A stretch of 64,000 nt of DNA, taken from positions 1,497,501 to 1,561,500 of the forward strand of contig JASPKZ010003845.1 of NCBI GenBank assembly GCA_030220185.1, read 5' to 3'. The notes below the pieces were generated by a model. That model was not told the origin of the DNA, did no database searches, and saw only the letters and a list, made by a program, of their open reading frames with translations. The position numbers and the translations under genes were made by a program. Every line of letters begins with the position of its first letter. Position 1 is the stretch's first letter. This document shows, in pieces, positions 11,038 through 21,720 of the stretch. The DNA comes from Diploptera punctata (Eukaryota > Arthropoda > Insecta > Blattodea > Blaberidae).

Positions 11038-11395
11038 CCTACTACTATTACTTTAGGCGCATCTCATTACTAAGTGGTGAAATGCGGAATAGTAACTTAC
11101 GTAAAAAACGTGACTGAGTTATCCCGATTATTTTCTCCTGCGTCCTCAAGAAAAGTTTAACAAGATATATATCAATGTTTGAACCCTTCAAGTGCAGGAC
11201 TGTTGAAACAGTGTAAACAACACTTGCATGGACAAGGAACGGGAGCAATGGGAACACAACGTCAAGACAAGAAAATGTATAGTTAGGTGCTGAAAAAATT
11301 GTATAATACAGCATGCAATAACAATTGAACAACAAAGTAACTAAAACACTATGCAGTACTTCGATGCTAGCAAACAAGCTAGCAGAACAAGCGTC
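11038..11395. other. No recognisable feature
   Basis: A 109-codon minus frame (11048-11377) is hydrophobic but has no recognisable motif. I treat it as chance. Confidence 0.4.
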
Positions 11396-11555
11396 TGGTA
11401 CTCATTTCAGTTAGAGGCTGAGTCGACCCCAGCGCCATAGTGCCGCCAGAAGGTTTGGGTCAGTTTAAAAATCCTGACCCCACCGGGACTCGAACCCTCG
11501 ACCTTCCGGCTTGTAGCGCAGTGCCTTAACCACTACGCTACGGCATGCCCCCACT
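11396..11555 (-). mobile_element. SINE-C, 3'-truncated
   Basis: The tRNA-like head reads gggggcatgccgtagcgtag at 11553-11534, and the B box is gtcgagggttcgagtcccgg. The body continues tcaggatttttaaactgacc to aatgagtaccag. Other copies: 16062-16356 (-), 22850-23120 (-), 29484-29725 (+). Confidence 0.8.
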
Positions 11556-11745
11556 AAGGTATTACTAGGATGTTTAAGTCGGTAAATTTTGCTTAGATGC
11601 CTCTTTATTCAGGCTTAAGGATCTTTTACGAACCTAAAAATCATCAGACTCGGGACCCATGGCTTAAAGTCCCTCTCGGAGGACTCGCTCTATGGATTTT
11701 TTCCGTCCTAAAAAATCCATCGACCCCGGCCCGTGTTTGAACCCG
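11556..11745 (-). mobile_element. SINE-A, truncated
   Basis: Reverse complement of the middle of SINE-A (gggtttaaacacgggccg, tcgatggattttttaggac, agtcctccgagagggacttt, gcctgaataaagaggc). It lacks the A box. It directly abuts SINE-C, so one may have inserted into the other. Confidence 0.75.
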
Positions 11746-12040
11746 TATAATGCACTTGCCTCAAATCGTGGTTAATGCTATTCTCCCACCTCAATATTGG
11801 TCTACTAACTGGCATTTTCCCTCTGGTTTTCCTACAAGAAGCTTCCATGCCCCTATTTTACTTCCCCATTCGTGCCACATACCCTGCCCATCGCAGTCTA
11901 CGAGACTTAACTATTCTTATTTTATTTTATTTCCTATAAAGCTCATGTAGCTCACTGTTATGTAGTCTTCTCCATTCACCTGTCTGTTTATCTCTCTTTG
12001 GTTCAAATATTTTCCTTACTTAATACAGGCTTCCCACTTT
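11746..12040 (-). mobile_element. LINE type 1, 3' end
   Basis: The reverse strand reads in broken frames TKERDKQTGEWRRLHNSELH, SRRLRWAGYVARMG, MPVSRPILRWENSINHDLRQ. The order matches the other type 1 copies, and the extreme 3' tail is missing. Confidence 0.8.
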
Positions 12041-13440
12041 ACAACAGTTCGCCCTTAATTGTTGCTTTCCAGATATTCCTATCTTCCCATTGTCCTTCTT
12101 CTACACCCCTCTTCATCATGGCAATATATATTCCCTCATATCATGATCTTCAGCTTCTCCCCCTCTTCCTTCTGCCTGATATCATCCAATCTACATCCGT
12201 TTAGGCCACTTATCACCCGACATCTGCTGTACATGTCCATACGACTGTAAAACTCTCTATGTTATCCTAACGATAACAGTTCCTTGTGCATCCATTTCTT
12301 GTCTAGTGCATGTACTCGTATTTCTAATATGTTTTAGCCTGGGTATTCTCATACTTCTTCGTAATCCATCCATTCCTGTCGCCAAGACTCTTTTCCGCAT
12401 CTATTCATTTATTGTCCAGCTTTCTGATCCATAATTATGTAACTATACTTTCTATTATTGTTGTATATTCTCTTTTCTTTTTCTTTTTTTGTTTTTGTCA
12501 GATTTCTATTTTATAAAAGACTATTCAGGGATCTAATCGCCTTCCTTGCACAATTTGCTCTGTTAATAATATATTTTTCACAAATACCAGATTTATCTAT
12601 TATAGAACCAAGATATTTAAATTTTTCAACGCATTTAATTACCATATTATTTATTTGTAGGTCTTCTGAATTTCCTCCGATTACCATATATTCTGTTTTA
12701 ATAGAATTTATTTTCAGTCCACCTACCTCAAATGCATCAACCAACTTTCTAATCATATATTATACATCTTTTTTTTCCTATTATAATCTGGTCATCAGCG
12801 AATAATAAATTGTGCAGTATGCGATCATTAATATTGATTCCCATTCCCGTACATGACTTATTATATTTCATCAATAAATGTTTTAAAAATATCTTGAACA
12901 ATGTTGGTGACATCCTTGTCTTAATCCTTTTGTTATATCAAATTCTGAGGGTATTCTATTTCCAATCTTAATAACATGCTTTACAATCATATTCTTTTTA
13001 TAATAATATTATTGCAGCCAAATAGCCAGGATTAAAGTATGATACATTTTAAATTTACATTTTTGCAGCTATACTTTTCAATTTTTGCAGAGCGCTTTCT
13101 ACATGTGTATACACTGCGGTCGCCATCTTTTATAAAACCATATTCTTTTTATAATATGTATAAGAGATTTAGGTATTCCAAATTTATTCATTGCCATCCA
13201 AAATTTGTTGATGGGTACAGAGTCATATGCATTTTCTACATCTATAAATGCCATATGAACTTATTTTCCTTTATCCAACATATTTTCTATAATCTGCCAA
13301 ATCACAAATATATTATTAAGGCACGATCTATCTGCTGTAAATCCTGTTTGTTCTTCCTATGTTTTATCTTGTATTAGTTCCTCCAATCTAATTTTAATAA
13401 TTGTACTTAATATTCTACTAATTGCTGCTATAATACCAAA
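12040..13440 (-). pseudogene. LINE reverse transcriptase, best-preserved copy
   Basis: Going down the minus strand from 13440, the frames give IISRILSTIIKIRLEEL; EEQTGFTADRSCLNNIFVI; MAFIDVENAYDSVP with the first catalytic Asp; FWMAMNKFGIPKSLI; RMSPTLFKIFL; LLFADDQIII with the second catalytic pair (FADDQ box, 12802-12788); a frameshift in an A run near 12770; then an 81-codon frame with GLKINSIKTEYM and KFKYLGSIIDKSG. A tail GSESWTINE, SMRIPRLKHIRNTS, SYGHVQQMSGDKWP follows to about 12040. These are ordered RT motifs of a LINE. Stops after DLYQDKT-like and DKGK segments and several frameshifts show it is dead. The 5' end (endonuclease, ORF1) is absent. Confidence 0.85.
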
Positions 13441-14243
13441 GACTTCGACGTGTTCATAATTCTTGCGCATGTTTTATTTGTGGTATTCACAAATTTGACC
13501 ATGTTACACGTCCCTGGAACAATTATCGTGGCTTCTTCTAAGAGATCGTAGGACTGTCCATTCCCTATCCCTTCTCTATAAAATACTTCACACCTCATCG
13601 CCCAATTATTTATCACGCCGCCTTCATCAGACTATCCGACACACATAATCTTGACACTCGATCCCATCAGCACATTGTCCTTTATATCCCTCCTCATCAC
13701 ACTGTGTATTATTCATTATATTTTATGGTCTCACTTGCCAAAACATGGAATTCCTTTCCGCCCTATGTCAGAGACTGTCAAACTATAACATCCTTCAAAA
13801 ACAAACTGAAGAATTATTTAATAACACACTAACTTATACACCTCACTGATAGTATTCTTTAACAATTAATAAATTTAACTATTTATGAAAATAATATTAA
13901 AATTAACAATATTTTCATTTGTTTTCTTTTAAATATCTTATAGTTTTCTATATCTCATTATTTTTTTGTTTTTTATATACATATGACAGGGACAATTTAA
14001 CATGTCTTGCTTGTATACATTTTATTATTAGTTTTAGTCTTAATTTTAACTTACATTAACTGGTTTCATTATAGATCGTAATATAATAGATATTATCTTA
14101 TCGATAAAATTTTTATTTAGTATTTAATATTGGAGTTAATTGAGATTGTTATATTCTGATGTAATATATGTTTATCCTGATGAGTGGAAACGAAGGCCAC
14201 ATGACCTTAATTCCACCAGGCTAAATAAATATAAATAAATAAT
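13440..14243 (+). mobile_element. LINE 3' end (CR1/Jockey-like) with ATAA tail
   Basis: Forward frames read SWLLLRDRRTVHSLSLLYKI, LHTSSPNYLSRRL, then SLAKTWNSFPPYVRDCQTIT and SFKNKLKNYLI, the typical C-terminus also seen at 49551-50000. An untranslated region follows, ending in gaccttaattccaccaggct and a (AAAT)n tail at 14222-14243. It is 5'-truncated exactly where the minus-strand LINE begins. Confidence 0.75.
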
Positions 14244-14245
14244 AC

Positions 14246-14335
14246 TGATCCCTCATTTTCCTAAGAACTTTATTCCCAAATACTCGTAATATTTTCTCTT
14301 CCCTTAAAGTAAGAGTCCATGTATTGACTGAAATT
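14246..14335 (-). mobile_element. LINE type 1 fragment
   Basis: The reverse complement encodes TLREEKILRVFGNKVLRKM, the segment that precedes TGEWRKLHN in fuller type 1 copies. About 90 bp only. Confidence 0.65.
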
Positions 14336-15574
14336 TATGTTCAGTGTCTTTGCCTCTCATAATTTAGGTTGCATCCCAAATAATTTAAATCAAGATTTTC
14401 AAAGATATTTTATTTGCAATCTGCAGGATTTGTAAGCCTATGACGTCAGTATGGCTACCATTCTACAATGATTAAAGCAGAGGAAAGAGACGATAATTCT
14501 AACCAGTCGAGTTGTAGGACTTGCAATTGACACTCGAAATATCTCTCGACATTTGTCTCTTGACGCGATAGTAGCTTTCAACTTGCTCTCCCTTCATTCA
14601 CACTTACGAAGTAACATATTGATTTTATACATGGCTGTTCTTTACAATAATCCCCTCTGTGCTAAACCATACAACATTCTTATGACATTGTTGCACTACG
14701 TGCTTTCTCCGTTTCTATTAACATTTGTACTATTGTAAACGTTTTGTAACGATTATTAAATTTCTTACCGTTCTTTAATATATATCTATGTGCACAAAAC
14801 GTGCTATTACTTTTTTAGAGAATTTGAGATGACAAGAATCACTGTAATGTATAGCAACATACGTTTCCAGAGTTGAGCACATGTTTAATTTCATTAATGT
14901 TTGTAATTATTACTTTATATTAATTAACTGTCTTAAATTCTCCAAATTCAGAATTCATTCTTGGGTGGAAGTGAAATTAAAACTTCGGAGAAAAATGTAT
15001 GAAGGCTACAATAGAAAATCAAGCAGTCACATTTTCCCTAGAAGACGTATTTTTAGTTGTACAACTAAACACACACTTCCCTATCTGATCACTATACATC
15101 TTATTATACTTGCTCAAAAATTGCCGAGTTTTCGGTAGTTTTTCCAATTTTGAGCACTATTTTCGAAAATTTTGTGCATTTCAAGGATTTACAAAAATCT
15201 CAAATTATATAATTTATTAAAATATATTAAATTTAGGAAGTAAATAAATCTATAACCAAAGTGTATATTTATATACTTCACATTTCTAATTGATAGTGCT
15301 TTCCATAGAGAATCTAATGACACCTCAAACTCTATTTCGATAAAAAAATACGTACCTGATGCGTTACTGTACCCCTCACATGTGAATCTCAAGTTCTATA
15401 TTGGTATATTATTATTTGTAATTTCCGGTCTGATAAGGTTGTGCTTACTTGTTCGTATTTATTTAATGTCGCCTGTAGACTAACATCTACGTCATATAGC
15501 GTCTATTTATTTCATTTTGTTTCATTAGCGAATTCCTAATTATTGTTCAAATGAAAAGATTTTTGAAAAATATG
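14336..15574. other. No recognisable feature
   Basis: AT-rich. Frames of 61-85 codons (14553-14738, 14881-15138) lack motifs and are not repeated in the window. If any single-copy host sequence exists in this part, it is here. Confidence 0.45.
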
Positions 15575-15630
15575 TACAGATCTTTACCGATCGTATCTAG
15601 TGGAAACCGAAAATGACCATGACCAAAATT

Positions 15631-15661
<31 letters not shown>

Positions 15662-16650
15662 CCGTTCACGCTCCAGAGCAACTGCCGCAATTTTTGTTTT
15701 ATCAGCACCAAACTTGGCACCAAGGAATTTATTTTAAAAATTAAGATTTTTTTTTATTGTGCATTTTGCCTGATGGAGTTTTGAGTTCGTCGGGCCATTA
15801 GATGTAGTTCACCTGAAATAAAAATTTGAAAATCGATAAAGTCACAGTTTTTTATTTTTCACAACGAAGTTGGGTATATGCTATTAAAATAAACCGAGGA
15901 ACATATTCTGCAAAAATTAGCAAAATCCGATCAATACAAATGGAAGTTTACCCGAACCTCGCAATTATAAATTTACTCTGGCAACCGCCATTTCTGATTC
16001 GTCACAATGTATACCGTACAATTTCATTAACCTCTAAATTGGCAATTTATCTTATAAGATAAAAGTAAATTGATCCCACTACAGGCCATAGGAGTCCCTT
16101 GGGATAGGGGGTTAAGGCTCCCACTTTTTCTAGACAATCGGCAATTGATGTCAGTCGGAATGTCAGCCCTGCGTTAAAGCCGCCTTTAACTCCAGAACAA
16201 GCGTCTGGTACTCGTTTCGATTAGAGGCTGAGTTGACTCCAAGGCCATGATGCCGCCAGAAGGTTTGATACAGTTTAAAAATCCTGACTCCACCGGGACT
16301 CAAACCCTCGACCTTCCGGCTTGTAGCATATTGCCTTACGTATTTACGGTATGGCGCAATTGTATCTTATAGGATACAATATTTAATATTAAAGTAATAG
16401 ATAAATGAATCGGTTGATATTATTCAAATTGGTGTCAAATTATACAACAATATGCATATGGGTAATGACTTATGGCTATGCATGATTTGTTTTCACTGCA
16501 GTCCAACAATTTTAAATAACCTGGCATCAGAAATTGAATTTATCCAATTTAATATAGGGAATATATTTTGGTAAGCCGGTAAAATGGGTCAATAAATTCG
16601 GCTTGCTGAAAAATTTGCTTAATTTAAGCAGTTCCCGCGTGACGGATTTT
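15575..16650 (+). repeat. Repeat R, long copy
   Basis: Landmarks in order: accgatcgtatctagtgg...accatgaccaaaattta; an AT/GT microsatellite (15630-15660); an accaaacttggcac block; cacctgaaat...aaaatcgat; acgaagttgggtatatgcta; gcaaaatccgatcaatac; ccgccatt...cgtcaca; ggcaatttatctta; tgtcaaattatacaa; cactgcagtccaac; and cccgcgtgacgg at the 3' end near 16645. A SINE-C sits inside. About ten other copies exist in both orientations. Non-coding and unclassified. Confidence 0.75.
16062..16356 (-). mobile_element. SINE-C inside repeat R, with target duplication
   Basis: The tRNA-like head is at the right, with B box gtcgagggtttgagtcccgg. The flanks caatttatcttataagata (16043-16061) and caattgtatcttataggata (16357-16376) are near-identical and make a 17-20 bp target-site duplication. 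This length suits LINE-type retrotransposition. Confidence 0.8.
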
Positions 16651-16688
16651 TTATTTATACTTAATGAAACAGCGAATGGGAGAAAGGC

Positions 16689-16945
16689 ATGGACCCGGAT
16701 AAAAAGTTACGAACTAGAATTATAGCTAGTGAGATGAATAGCAGTCTGTATCAGGTGGGATCACAGCAAAATAATGACATCCTCGAGAAATTGAATAAGG
16801 GGCCCGTAATAGATTTCATCCATCAGTATAAAAAGAACTGGCGTCAACACGTGGACCGTATGTACAAATCAAAGATTCTTAAAGAAATTTTAAAATATCC
16901 AAATGGTAAAAGTCGTTGGGAAGGCCTGGGAGGAGATGGTTGAAA
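16689..16945 (+). pseudogene. LINE 3' end, diverged type 2
   Basis: An 84-codon frame contains TRIIASEMNS, NNDILEKLNKGPVIDFI, YKKNWRQHVDRM and ILKYPNGKSRWEGLGGD. The order AEM-like, DIL.EL, W..HV.RM, I...L.Y.P.G is that of LINE tails. It is intact for its length but truncated, so it is a fragment, not a gene. Confidence 0.6.
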
Positions 16946-17014
16946 ACAAAATAGACCTTATTTAGTTTTCTTTATTATTTATCTCTTCCTTTTATTCTCT
17001 TTATTTCTCTTTTG

Positions 17015-17019
<5 letters not shown>

Positions 17020-17102
<83 letters not shown>

Positions 17103-17105
17103 ACA
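17020..17105. repeat. (CT)n(CA)n compound microsatellite
   Basis: A CT run of about 40 bp passes directly into a CA run of about 35 bp. Confidence 0.95.
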
Positions 17106-17194
17106 AACTTTTCTCTTTCTTACTTTCTTTGGAGACTATTCTAATCCCAATTTTTTTCTAGACTGTTCCTTTCAGGACTGCAACATGCAAGCGA

Positions 17195-17395
17195 TATTAA
17201 ATAGGGGATGTAATTAAATAGAAAGTTAAGTCTCATAAACTGCGATGGACTGGACGTGTGGTACGGATGGGGAATGAAAGAGGAGCATGAAACTATGGAA
17301 ACTCCGTGTAAGAAAACCTGAGAGAAATCACCCAGAAGGTAGACCAAGAATGAGGTGGGAGAATAACATCAACCTTAATTTGAGGAAGTACATTA
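17195..17395 (+). mobile_element. LINE type 1 fragment
   Basis: Forward frames give KLRWTGRVVRMGNERGA, then RKPERNHPEGRPRMRWENNI and NLNLRK, where it stops short of the usual 3' tail. Confidence 0.75.
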
Positions 17396-17843
17396 TACAT
17401 TTATCTTAAAAATAATTTTCTAAATTTTCCTTAAGAAGTTTTCTTGCTTGATGGATTTTTGTTCTTTATAAATGATTTTGACATGTTTATAAATATATTA
17501 AAGAATATTATATAGAACAACAATGCAACAGAGCTACTATATTGTTGAGTTGTGTGTAAAATTCAGTCCATAGAGACGATCTTTAAATCCAGCTGGGAGA
17601 ATAATAATTGTCTATATCATATACTACTCATATGAAGAAAGAAAAGGATGTAAATTCAAAAATATATTTTTTTAAGGATTTCAGGGTTAATTAATTGTAT
17701 CTTCGAGGCACAGCTAGTCCAAAAACATTCAAGACTAAAAGTGTATAAAACACTGGTTCTTCCAACTCTTTTCTATGGTAGCGAAATATGGATATTGAAA
17801 CAAAAGGATATACAGAGACTTATATCTGCTGAAATGAGATATG

Positions 17844-18411
17844 CAGGACTATTCAGAAAGAAGGATCAGACTTCAAACATTTATTTCTTCCAAACTACAA
17901 AAAAATATAAACACAATTACAACGTTCCTGGAAAGAGAAAATTTCAAATTTCGCTATTGTATGCATTCAATATGAGCACAATGTGTTTACACGACAAATA
18001 TAAAAACGGTGGCTCATTTCCTACCACACACGAATCAGCTGGTCTCTAGTTATCGAATTCACGGCTTCAACAATTCGATGTCGCATATTTTCAAAAGTGT
18101 CAGGCATAGGGGGAATAAAGGCACGGTCTTTTACGTATGACCTCAGATATAAATCACTCGGGGTTAAGTCTGGTGACCTGGGAGGCCACCGGCGATAAAG
18201 TTTATCTTCTGCTTCTCCTCTTCCAATTCAACGTCCTGTTGTGTCGTCGTTTTAATATAAACAATCAACATGACAAGCAACAGCGATAATGCGGCCGTGA
18301 TCGGAGCTTCAAACTTTTCTCTTTCCAGGAACGTTGGAAGTGTGTTTCTATTTTTTGTAGTTCGGAAGAAATAAATGTTTGAAGTTTGTTCCTTCTTTTT
18401 GAATAGTCCTA
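17844..18411 (-). mobile_element. Mariner-type deletion derivative with about 100 bp TIRs
   Basis: The ends CAGGACTATTCAGAAAGAAG and (reverse complement) TAGGACTATTCAAAAAGAAG continue as matching inverted repeats for about 100 bp. The flank is TG on the left and TA on the right, a decayed TA target duplication. The minus strand at about 18200-18048 encodes the transposase C-terminus: RRWPPRSPDLTPSDLYLRS, VKDRAFIPPMPDTFENM and RIVEAVNSITRDQLIRVW then stop. The first two catalytic Asp regions are deleted. Confidence 0.8.
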
Positions 18412-18483
18412 TATTTGAATGACTGCAGTATACACATTACTGGATCATAAAACAATGAAGACGTCTTAAAACTACTACACATG

Positions 18484-18720
18484 GAACCTTTACTTACTTA
18501 CTCACTGGCCTATCGAACCCGTAGATTCATTACCGCACGGACATAAGCTCTCCATACATCCCTATCCTGAGCTAATGCTTTCCAATCATTCCCTGTATAA
18601 TCTACTTCCTTAAAATCATAGTTAATGTTATTCTCCCACCTCATTCTAGATCTACCATTGGGTTTTTTCCCTCTGGTTTTCCTACAAGAAGGTTCCATGC
18701 ACGTCTTTCATTCCCACATA
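18484..18720 (-). mobile_element. LINE type 1, 3' end
   Basis: The reverse strand reads MEPSCRKTRGKKPNGRSRMR in one frame, with WENNINYDFKEVDYTGNDWK and AQDRDVWRAYVRAVMNLRVR intact to the stop. The tail is agtgagtaagtaagtaa. It is inserted in the LINE type 2 copy. Confidence 0.85.
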
Positions 18721-19359
18721 TGAAAGCTTTAGGACACGAAATGTTTCATTATAAGTCAAGATGAAAACAACATGTTCATCGAATGTAGGATCACAGGATA
18801 CCCAAGCAAATGTTAACCTATCAACCTGCAGGAAAAATAAGACCAGTACGTACACTCAAAAGATTATTTGACGGTGTTTCTATTGAGCCTAAACAGTCAA
18901 CAAATGGCCTAAATTCGTGAATCGACTATGATGACGATGATCATATGCTCTTTACATGAAGTCACGTTACTAACTGCTAAAAGCCAGTGCAGTAAATTTA
19001 GCAGTGTAGGATTATGATCATTAGAGACCGGATTATATGCAACATAACAAGCTCGAAATATGCATGCAAACATGCTTAAAATATGCATGAAAAATGTCAA
19101 TATATGCCATTCCAAATAATGAAAAAACATAATAATTATTACTTTATTAGATATATTATTTATAAATTAACATAATAATTAGCATTTTATTGTCCCTTTA
19201 TTATCATTTATAACTGATAAATGATAAATTATCAGTCAATATCTAGTAAAAATAAAAATATTCTACAGTTTGCTATTATTATAAACAGAAACGATCAGCT
19301 ACTGTTACAAATTATCGGTAGTAAGGTTGTGTCTTCGATCGCTCAAAATATTTTTATAA

Positions 19360-19757
19360 ACAGAAAAGGATTGTTCTTAGGAAAATTTTTGGATCAAAGA
19401 GAGATGAACAGACAGATGAATGGAGAAAAATGCATAACAATGAACTACATGGTCTTTATAGGAAGCCAGATATAATAAGAACAGTTAAGTCTCGTAGACT
19501 GCGTTGGGCAGGACATATAGCGCGTATGGGGAATGAAAGACGTACATGGAAGCTTCTTGTAGGAATGCCAGAGGGAAAACGCCCAGTTGGTAGACCAAGA
19601 ATGAGGTGGGAGATCAACATTAGCTATGATTTGAGGGAAGTCGATTATACAGGGTATGATTGGAAAGTATTAGCTCAGGATAGGGATGTATGGAGAGCTT
19701 ATGTCCGTGCGGCCATCAACCTACGGGTTCGATAATCTCAGTGAGTAAGTAAGTAAA
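19360..19757 (+). mobile_element. LINE type 1, longest clean 3' end
   Basis: From 19368 an uninterrupted frame of about 122 codons runs RIVLRKIFGSKRDEQTDEW, LHGLYRKPDIIRTVKSRRL, RWAGHIARMGNERRTWKLLV, GKRPVGRPRMRWEINISYDL, AQDRDVWRAYVRAAINLRVR to the stop at 19733, then the tail cagtgagtaagtaagtaaag. The open frame suggests a young insertion. It splits the hAT transposase just after DVERFF. Confidence 0.85.
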
Positions 19758-20069
19758 GAATCGTTCTACATCAACTAAAGTAACTGGGCAATATTTGAAC
19801 TTGGGTGCTATTTTGGCACTTATTATTTCTGCCAAAAGCTCGCCCGTCCCATTTATAAAACTATTAATTTGACAAAAAGGTTCGAAGCCTAGGTTATCGT
19901 TCAAAATGTTTTCAAACTTTTTCTTAAGTTTGCTTGGGAATACTTCCGGCAATAAGGAATTCAGTTGACGGATTTTATGCATTAACTGAATAGAATCAGT
20001 CAACGCCAAACCTTGAGTTTCAAGCTTTTTAATAGTTGCAGACATAAGGAAAAAATGAGTGCTAATCAC
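19758..20069 (-). pseudogene. hAT transposase C-terminal fragment
   Basis: The reverse frame contains HFFLMSATIKKLETQGLALT, KIRQLNSLLPEVFPSKLKKK, ILNDNLGFEPFCQINSFING and FKYCPVTLVDVERFF. The last block matches the hAT dimerisation motif (F-x-Y-x-P-[LIV]-T-x-x-D-V-E-R-x-F). hAT transposases cut and join DNA as dimers through this region. The LINE insertion removes everything after it, and the catalytic core is absent, so it cannot act. Confidence 0.65.
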
Positions 20070-20406
20070 AGCTATATTTTTTTAAATACTGGAATCGTTA
20101 AATGCTTCCTTGCACTGACAAACTGCCAAAGCCTCTGCACTATCAAACTCGTTTACTACACTTTTGATGGCCTCGAAATGTTCATTGTAAAACAACACAG
20201 ATTTTTAAAATGTTGTAAATATATGTATAGCGCGAAAATATCACTAGTTTTTAGTTAAAATATGCAATAACAGGTGAAAAAGGTAAAAATATGCAAATGC
20301 ATATGCAACATGCAAATGCATATAATCCGGTCTCTAGTTATTATGTAACAGAATTTACCAGAAATCTAAGTAGTAAATTTTACATTGTTAATAAGTTACT
20401 ACTAAT

Positions 20407-20876
20407 AAATAATAGTTTTAAAAAAACTAAAACAACACGCTTTATTACAAAACCAAACTAAAAAATGAAAAATAATTTTAATTTCCAACACGCTTGGGAT
20501 AAAATTAAAGTGGTCAACAAGAAAATCATCTCCAACATATCTAGAATAAAACTAGAGTTATCTATAAAAAAATAATTTTACCATCAAAAGCGTGGGATGC
20601 TCTATATCAATTAATACATTTGATAATAAACAGATATTGGTAAAAGTAAAGTCTCTAAGAAGAAAACGTAAAAACCATAAAAAGCACCCCACGCTTTTGA
20701 TGGTAAAATTATTTTGTTTGTAGATAACTCTAGTTTTATTCTATATGTGTTGGAGATGATGTTTTTTGGTGACCACTTTACTTTTATCCCAAGCGTGTTG
20801 CAAATTAAAATTATTTTTAATTTTTTAGTTTGGTTTTCTAATAAAGCGTGTTGTTTTAGTTTTTTAAACTATTATT
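20407..20876. repeat. Long foldback (inverted repeat), about 190 bp arms
   Basis: Left arm 20407-20596 and right arm 20687-20876 are reverse complements, with roughly 90% identity by eye and a loop of about 90 bp. Shared blocks include caacacgctttatta, caacacgcttgggataaaa, aaagtggtca, agaataaaactagagttatc and attttaccatcaaaagcgtg. A cacgctt/aagcgtg motif recurs several times in each arm. Non-coding. No target duplication was identified. Confidence 0.9.
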
Positions 20877-21720
20877 TTTTTAATGTTTAGTTTACCAGAG
20901 GATATAATATTATTTCTTACAACGATAGACTAAAACGTCGATACGTCCGCAACCTATTATACCGGTCTTTATTTTTTTATGTCCTGATGATCCTGGCCAG
21001 AATCTTACAAAAACTTTATGAAACTATTTCACTGTCATTGGTCCTTTACAAGTATGCAAAGTTTCAAGTCGATCCAATGTTTTAAGTGGGTGAAAATCGT
21101 ATTGACAGATTCCGTTACATAGATACAGATCAAGCTAATATAAAGCGTGTAAAAATAGAACTTTATTAAACATGCCCTAGTCTGTTCAAACGAATCTGTA
21201 ATCCGTTAATAGCCCGGAAGTACGGAGTTTTGTTCTGTTACTTATATAGGCCTAGCCTAGCAGATTACTGTTGGGTTGGTTATTGTGGATTGAAACCCCA
21301 CGGACAAGAATGTGTACTCGTGTGGAAATAATTCAGCAAACAACAAATTGAAATTCAACTGTTTTATATAATTTAGTTTCCATATTATACAACAGATAGC
21401 AGTATCATTCGGATAAGCGTTTTTACATTAATGTATATTCCTCCACATAATCCTTGGGGCGAGATTTAGTTCTCCATTTACATCTATGCATTTTGATGAA
21501 TTATGCCATACAAAACAGAAAAAAATACGTATATGCTGTAATGTAATCACTGTTTCCATCTCAAATATAATTATTATTTGCGAAACTAACAAGCAAATAA
21601 TGTTTACAGTTCATAGACTCGACTCTGCAAAACGCATGCTATACATTAAGGGATTCTTTTTTTTTTTGTCATTAAAACTTCTCTAAAAAAACGTTATTTT
21701 AAATAAGTATATATAACGTC
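20877..21720. other. No recognisable feature
   Basis: AT-rich spacer. The only frame above 60 codons (21486-21686) has no motif. Confidence 0.45.

Larger units (their letters stand above)
17630..18925 (+). mobile_element. LINE type 2, interrupted twice
   Basis: Three collinear parts belong together: 17630-17843 (YKTLVLPTLFYGSEIWILKQ, RLISAEMRY), 18414-18483 (LLDHKTMKTS-like) and 18721-18925 (ending cctaaattcgtgaatc). The gaps hold a mariner deletion derivative (17844-18411) and a reversed type 1 LINE (18484-18720). Compare the uninterrupted copy at 1045-1535. Confidence 0.75.
19022..20336 (-). mobile_element. hAT element relic interrupted by a LINE
   Basis: The ends are inverted: tagagaccggattatatgca at 19022-19041 and its complement at about 20317-20336, followed inside by gcatatgcatttgcat-type sub-terminal repeats. 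The possible 8 bp flanks (atgatcat, gttattat) match at only 5 of 8 positions. Removing the LINE insertion leaves about 900 bp, so the element was already internally deleted. Confidence 0.7.

Noticed and set aside
14336..15574. Host exon or small gene
   Set aside because: Frames of 61-85 codons lack recognisable domains, splice context or repeat-independent support.
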